Shown in pieces: positions 59,850 through 64,000 of a stretch of DNA of 64,000 bases. Numbering within the stretch: position 1 is the stretch's first letter; each line of letters starts with the position of its first letter. A program made the position numbers and the translations under genes. A model generated the notes under the pieces. It was not told the origin of the DNA, did no database searches, and was given only the letters and a program-made list of their open reading frames with translations. Origin of the DNA: Fundidesulfovibrio soli (GTDB taxonomy: Bacteria > Desulfobacterota > Desulfovibrionia > Desulfovibrionales > Desulfovibrionaceae); assembly GCF_022808695.1 (NCBI RefSeq), contig NZ_JAKZKW010000010.1, positions 1 to 64,000 on the forward strand, in the 5' to 3' direction.

Positions 59850-61078
59850 GCCTTACGCCGCACCACATGCTCCACACGCCGGGCCAGCCCGCGCTTTCCG
59901 GCGTGCTTGATCTGGGGCTGCGCTGCGTGCACTCCTGCCGCTTCTGCTACTACTCCTTCCACGGGGGGGCGGTGGAGCAGTTCGCGCCCCTGCGCGGCGC
60001 GCCGCTGCGTTCCGCCGAGGACTGCCGCGAAATCCTCACGCTCTTCAAGGAGCAGGGCTTCGTGCGCTTCGACGTCACCGGGGGCGAGCCCACCCTGCAC
60101 CCGGAGCTGACCGCCATCATCCGCCACGGGTGCGCCGAACTGGGCCTGGCCGGGCGGGTCATCACCCTGGGCCAGCTGCTGGCGCGGCCCGGCGCGGCCT
60201 GCGGCAAGTACCTGCTTGACGACCTGCTGGACGCCGGGCTCACGGACTTCCTGTTCTCTCTCCACGCCGCGGACGAGGACTCCTTCAAGGACTTCACCGG
60301 CGGCAGCCTCAAGCGCCAGCTGCGGGCCATGCGCGAGCTGGACCGCCGGGGCGTGCAGTACGGGGCCAACACCGTGGTCTTCAGCGGCAGCGCGCCGCTT
60401 TTGCCCGACATCGCCAGGCTGGCGGCCTCTCGCGGGGTCTGGGCGCACAATTTCATCCTGTTCAATGCCTACCACGAGTGGTCCGCGACTGGACGCGCCG
60501 CCGGGGTGCAGGCCCCCTACCGCGACATCGCCCCGAAGCTGGCCGAAGCCGTGGAGATCCTCACGGAGGCGGGTGTTGCAGTGAACATCCGCTTCGCTCC
60601 GCTGTGCGCCTTCCCGGGGCTTGAGCGCCACGTGGTGGGCGTGCTGGGCCTGCCCTTCGACCCCAGCGAGTGGCGCAACCGGGCCTGCAACATCGAGCGC
60701 GAGCCCGCCTACTGCGCCAAGGCCATCGAGCTGCCAGCCGACGGCGTGCGCCCGGAGCACGCCGTCTCCCCCCTGGACGAGGCGCTGCAGCACGGGGTGC
60801 GCGCCACGGGCCAGCGCGGCAAACGCTTCAAGCTCTTCGCCGGGCCGTGCGCGTCCTGCGCCGCCCGCCCAGCCTGCGACGGGTTGGACCCCGCCTACCT
60901 TGAGCGGTACGGCGACGCCGAACTGCGCCCCTTCGCCGAGGCGGCGCTCTCCGGGCCGCTGCTACGCGCGCGCCTGGACTACGCCCCGGCCTTCGCCGTG
61001 AAGCTGGCCCAGCAGGCGGACATGCGCGCCTTCGTCAGGGGGCTGGCCGCCCAGGTTCCGCCTCTTCCGGCGCGATGA
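59846..61078 (+). CDS. Radical SAM enzyme with C-terminal auxiliary cysteine motif
   Basis: 410 residues. The cluster motif CVHSCRFC (about 27) is followed by FDVTGGEPTLHPELTAII and the core barrel. The C-terminus has CASCAARPACDGLDPAYLERYG, a CxxC-x5-CDG pattern for a second cluster, as in SPASM-like enzymes. The GTG start couples it to the glycosyltransferase. A clear relative lies at 62902, sharing the FNxF/Y, PLCA and LPFDxxEW stretches. It likely modifies a sugar or a peptide in the locus. It converges on the next glycosyltransferase, overlapping by 44 bp. Confidence 0.88.
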   Translation: MSLTPHHMLHTPGQPALSGVLDLGLRCVHSCRFCYYSFHGGAVEQFAPLRGAPLRSAEDCREILTLFKEQGFVRFDVTGGEPTLHPELTAIIRHGCAELGLAGRVITLGQLLARPGAACGKYLLDDLLDAGLTDFLFSLHAADEDSFKDFTGGSLKRQLRAMRELDRRGVQYGANTVVFSGSAPLLPDIARLAASRGVWAHNFILFNAYHEWSATGRAAGVQAPYRDIAPKLAEAVEILTEAGVAVNIRFAPLCAFPGLERHVVGVLGLPFDPSEWRNRACNIEREPAYCAKAIELPADGVRPEHAVSPLDEALQHGVRATGQRGKRFKLFAGPCASCAARPACDGLDPAYLERYGDAELRPFAEAALSGPLLRARLDYAPAFAVKLAQQADMRAFVRGLAAQVPPLPAR

Positions 61079-62138
61079 TCTCCAGCTTGTCGGGCCAGGG
61101 CGACCTGTCGCGCCGCCAGCGCGAAATCCTGAAACGCAGATAGCCCGCCCAGGCCTTCCAGGCCGGGCCGGGGAACAGGTCCGGCCGTTTGCGCAGCACC
61201 TCGCCGAACGCCTTGAGCGTCGCCACCTTCCACACCAGCACCCGAAGCCCCGGCCCGCCCAGGATGGGCAGGAAGCGCGCGCTGTTGGCCAGCACGTGCT
61301 CGATGATGGCCTTGCGGAACTCGGGGTGGGGCGGGTGCTTGCTCATGCAGCCCACGGAGTTGAGCGCGCCCAGCACCGGGTTGGAGCCGAAGTTGTTCTC
61401 CCCATGGCGGCGGTAGCAGCCGTGGATGGACGGGATGAGCAGGGAGCAGCCGATGAGGTTGGCGAAATGGGCCACGTAGTAGTCCGCGCAGATGCGGAAG
61501 GTGCGGGGCTGATGCTCCAGGATCAGGCGCAGCACGTCGGCGCGGTACATCATGGAGCTGGCCGTGGCCCAGACCCAGAAGCCCCGCTGGAACGTGGTGC
61601 GCGAGACCAGGCGATAGAACCCCTTGGACTGGTGGTCCAGGTGCTCGGCGCTGAGCACGCGCCCGGCCCCGTCGATCTGGTACTGGTTGGAGCTGGTGAA
61701 GGCCACGGGCCTGCGCCCCAGGTGGGCGCGCACGTGGGCCTCCAGGAAATCCTCCAGGAGCACGTCGTCCGCGTCCAGCAGCACCACCAGGGCTCCCGTG
61801 GCCAGGGCCAGGCCGTCCTTGAAGGCCTCCATCTGCCCGCCGTTCTCGGTGCGGCGCACCATCCGGAAACGGCCGCGAGATTCCTCCGATGCCGCGAAGG
61901 CCTCGATGATCTCCGCCGAGCCGTCCGTGGAGCGGTCGTCCACCACCACGCACTCCCACTCGGGGTAGGTCTGGCGGGCCACGGAGCGCAGGCACTCCAG
62001 CACGTAGGGCGCGTAGTTGTAGCTGGTCACCAGCACGGTGACCTTGGGCGGGGCGATCCCGGCGTTGGTGAGGCGGGCGTCCTCCAAGGCGGGGGGCAGG
62101 GCGGGGATCTGGGCGAAGGGCGTCGTGCCGGCGGTCAT
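61035..62138 (-). CDS. Family 2 glycosyltransferase
   Basis: 367 residues. The GT-A core reads VTVLVTSYNYAPYVLECLRSVARQTYPEWECVVVDDRSTDGS (about 33-74), with DxD in VVLLDADDVLLEDF (about 118) and an acceptor-region CYRRHGENNFGSN. It is the second glycosyltransferase of the locus. Its 5' end overlaps the methyltransferase stop (ATGA). Its last 15 codons overlap the end of the radical SAM gene on the other strand. Confidence 0.9.
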   Translation of the reverse strand: MTAGTTPFAQIPALPPALEDARLTNAGIAPPKVTVLVTSYNYAPYVLECLRSVARQTYPEWECVVVDDRSTDGSAEIIEAFAASEESRGRFRMVRRTENGGQMEAFKDGLALATGALVVLLDADDVLLEDFLEAHVRAHLGRRPVAFTSSNQYQIDGAGRVLSAEHLDHQSKGFYRLVSRTTFQRGFWVWATASSMMYRADVLRLILEHQPRTFRICADYYVAHFANLIGCSLLIPSIHGCYRRHGENNFGSNPVLGALNSVGCMSKHPPHPEFRKAIIEHVLANSARFLPILGGPGLRVLVWKVATLKAFGEVLRKRPDLFPGPAWKAWAGYLRFRISRWRRDRSPWPDKLEIIAPEEAEPGRPAP

Positions 62139-62914
62139 GGCGCATCCTTGAAGGCCAGCGCCAGGGCGGACCCGATGGCCCGGCCCGAGGCGTCGGCGAA
62201 GACGTTGGCTTCGGTCTCCACTCCCGTGAACAGCTTGCGCAGGGCATGCCCCAGGGATGCCTCGCTGAAGAAGTGCAGGTGGTCGCGGTTGTCGTGGTCC
62301 GGCTCGTTCAGGGGCACCTCCAGGAAGACCGCGCCGCCCGGGCGCAGCAGCTCCCGCTGGCAGTCCAGCGCCGCGAAGGGGTCGCGCAGGTGCTCCAGGG
62401 TGTGGAAGGAGATCACCGCGTCGAAGTTCGCGGGCGCGAAGCCGCACTCCTCGGGCGAACCCGGCCGGATGTCCAGCCCGAAGAGGCGCGCGCCCAGGGC
62501 GGCCACCTCTGCGTTGACGTCGCAGCCGGACACGTTGTGCCCAAGTCGGGCCAGGCCCTGGAGCACGCGGCCCTCCAGGCAGCCCACCTCCAGGATGCGC
62601 AGCGGCCCCGGCCCCAGGCGGGGCAGCAGCAGGCGCTCAAGCTGGCCTAGGCGGTGGGCGGTCCAGCCCTGCCAGGCCGCGTCGTCCTCTATGGAGGCGA
62701 TGCCCTGGTGGGCGCAGTTCTTCCGGAAATACTCCATGCCCTGGTAGAAGGAGCGGACCTCGGCCTCGCTCCAGGGGTTGAGCACGAAATGGTGCCCGCA
62801 GGCCGCGCATCCGGCCACAACCCGGCCGTGCCGGTTGGGCGGGGCGGCTGTTGCCTCAGCAGCGCAGACCGGGCAGGGGTGGCCCGGCTGGATGTGCCCG
62901 GCTAGAGCGCCCAT
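62135..62914 (-). CDS. Class I SAM methyltransferase with N-terminal zinc ribbon
   Basis: 259 residues. An N-terminal pair of CPVC and CAAC motifs (about 14-40) forms a zinc ribbon, followed by the methyltransferase core with motif I LRILEVGCLEGRVLQGLARLG, motif II VSGCDVNAEV and motif IV FDAVISFHTLEHLRDPFAAL. This fusion is common among sugar methyltransferases of surface glycan loci (for example those acting on NDP-sugars or terminal residues). Coupled to the glycosyltransferase downstream and overlapping the radical SAM gene upstream by 13 bp. Confidence 0.9.
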   Translation of the reverse strand: MGALAGHIQPGHPCPVCAAEATAAPPNRHGRVVAGCAACGHHFVLNPWSEAEVRSFYQGMEYFRKNCAHQGIASIEDDAAWQGWTAHRLGQLERLLLPRLGPGPLRILEVGCLEGRVLQGLARLGHNVSGCDVNAEVAALGARLFGLDIRPGSPEECGFAPANFDAVISFHTLEHLRDPFAALDCQRELLRPGGAVFLEVPLNEPDHDNRDHLHFFSEASLGHALRKLFTGVETEANVFADASGRAIGSALALAFKDAP

Positions 62915-64000
62915 GACGCGTCCTCATCCTCCACGATCTTCACCTGCTCGCGGATGAAGCGGCGGGGGTCGCCCGCCGGGCCGGAGAAGTCCGTCAGCTC
63001 CTGGGCGTGGGCCTCGCCCGCCCCATACAAGCCGGAGTAGTCCCCGTGGAAGCCGTCGCAGATGTCCTTCAGGGCGCAGGCTTGGCAGGCCGGTGCGAAT
63101 GAGTAGCCGCAGTGCTCCCTGGCGCGGATGAGCGCGCTGTGGCGGTATTCGTCCTCCACGCTCACGGAGGGATCGGCCAGGTATCCCTCGTGGCCGAACA
63201 GCTTCGAGCGGTGGTTGGCCTCCCGCAGGGTGATGGGCGGCTCCAGATCACCGTCCTTGCGGCGCTGCGGGTTGCGCCCCGACCAGGACCAGGATGCGTA
63301 GTCCCACTCGTGCAGGTCGAAGGGCAGCTGCTGGAAGTTGTAGAAGTTCTTGCGGTGGCGGGGCTTGGCCGCGCACAGGGGCAGGTAGCGCACGTTGGCC
63401 TCCAGCCCGTTTTCCTCGAGGAAGTCCAGGGCGTCGGCCAGCGGCCCGGCCACCTCGGAGTAGCGGGGCACGTCCTGCCCGGTTCGTCCACCCTGCTGGT
63501 CCTCGAAGGGGTTGAAGGCAATGAAGTTCATCACTCTGGCCCCGCGTTCCACGGCCAGGCGGGCGATGGCCGCCAGGTCCGGCAGCACAGAGGCCGCCAG
63601 CACGCAGTTGAGCCGGAAGGGGATGGCCTCGGCGGCCAGGTTGTCCAGGGCCTTCATCTGCCGGGCGTGCGCCCCGGCCAGGCCCACGGCCTCGTCGTAG
63701 GCCGCGCCCAGCCCGTGCACGGAGACCAGCAGGTCGCGCAGGCCCGCCTCCTTGAGGCGGCGGCAGCGCTGCGGGTCGTCCATGGCCACGGCGTTGGTGA
63801 TGAGCGTGGGCAGCAGGCCGATCTCCCGGCAGTGGGCCACCAGGGCCTCGATCCGCGGGTAGATGGTGGGCTCGCCCCCCTGGATGTCCACAGCGGTGTT
63901 GCCGTAGTGGCCACGCAGGGTGGAGCAGATGGCGCGGGCCTTCTCCAGACTCATGAAGGGGTGGTCGGGGTGCTCCCTCGTGGCCACGCGCGTCTGAAAA
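62902..64000 (-). CDS. Radical SAM enzyme, 5' end outside the window (partial)
   Basis: At least 366 residues, with the reading frame open at the window edge, so the N-terminal CxxxCxxC cluster motif lies beyond it. Present are VDIQGGEPTIYPRIEALVAHC, LRDLLVSVHGLG, NFIAFNPFEDQQ, YLPLCAAKPRHRKNFYNFQQLPFDLHEWD and a C-terminal CQACALKDICDGFHGDYSGLYG motif. These match the radical SAM protein at 59846 in order and spacing, so the two are divergent paralogues. It overlaps the methyltransferase start by 13 bp. Confidence 0.85.
   Translation of the reverse strand, partial: FQTRVATREHPDHPFMSLEKARAICSTLRGHYGNTAVDIQGGEPTIYPRIEALVAHCREIGLLPTLITNAVAMDDPQRCRRLKEAGLRDLLVSVHGLGAAYDEAVGLAGAHARQMKALDNLAAEAIPFRLNCVLAASVLPDLAAIARLAVERGARVMNFIAFNPFEDQQGGRTGQDVPRYSEVAGPLADALDFLEENGLEANVRYLPLCAAKPRHRKNFYNFQQLPFDLHEWDYASWSWSGRNPQRRKDGDLEPPITLREANHRSKLFGHEGYLADPSVSVEDEYRHSALIRAREHCGYSFAPACQACALKDICDGFHGDYSGLYGAGEAHAQELTDFSGPAGDPRRFIREQVKIVEDEDASWAL

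Noticed and set aside
1-64000. tRNA, rRNA, insertion sequences, CRISPR arrays or a replication origin
   Set aside because: No cloverleaf, rRNA segment, transposase frame, regular repeat-spacer array or DnaA-box cluster was recognised by reading both strands.

Overview
The window is GC-rich, densely coded bacterial DNA. A complex I tail, an HdrABC-FlxABCD complex, NfnAB, a fumarate reductase/fumarase operon, a sigma-54 regulator with many PAS domains and several hairpin repeats together point to an anaerobic, probably sulfate-reducing member of the Desulfovibrionaceae (Desulfobacterota). The genus cannot be fixed from this sequence alone.

Layout. 0-3 kb: end of the nuo operon (nuoM, nuoN). 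3.3-7 kb: a gate-type membrane protein, an AlkD-like DNA glycosylase and an M1 peptidase. 7.1-9.8 kb: two virion-type genes with no phage around them. 10-13 kb: a methyltransferase-like protein and a chemoreceptor. 13.3-23.2 kb: a redox block with two predicted electron-bifurcating systems, hdrCBA-flxDCBA plus a ferritin-like protein, and nfnAB. 23.6-29.9 kb: a C4-dicarboxylate operon (symporter, frdCAB, two-subunit fumarase) behind a sigma-54 promoter with enhancer dyads. 30.4-31.2 kb: inositol-monophosphatase family gene. 31.3-35.4 kb: an AT-rich accessory island with five paralogous lipoproteins downstream of a DUF4157-like protein. 35.4-45 kb: a six-PAS sigma-54 activator, an MscS channel, an ECF sigma/anti-sigma/sensor set and three coupled membrane proteins. 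45-48.5 kb: a five-gene phage tail-fibre cassette. 48.6-53.5 kb: L-2-hydroxyglutarate oxidase and a giant DUF748/AsmA-like protein. 53.7-64 kb: a surface-glycan type locus (HAD-like protein, sugar epimerase, aminotransferase, oxidoreductase, two glycosyltransferases, methyltransferase, two related radical SAM enzymes).

Most interesting signal. Three loci far apart (9.8, 35.3 and 45.0 kb) share one promoter design: an 18-bp dyad (CCACATAG-NN-CTATGTGG) followed exactly 23 nt later by a -10-like hexamer, with no recognisable -35 box, and 56-58 nt from dyad to start codon. This is the geometry of an activator-dependent promoter. The genes behind it are a tail-stabilisation/ejection pair, the DUF4157-like protein, and the tail-fibre cassette. 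I infer a dispersed, co-regulated particle (domesticated phage, gene-transfer-agent-like or tailocin-like) with a possible effector.

The putative effector is followed by a tandem array of lipoprotein paralogues that look like immunity genes. A remnant of the effector's last codons plus its terminator lies inside the array (32.4-32.5 kb), which records a past duplication and loss of an effector gene. One lipoprotein (33.2 kb) is shortened by an apparent Gly-to-stop change. The effector/immunity assignment is inference; the repeats, spacings and scars are read directly from the sequence.
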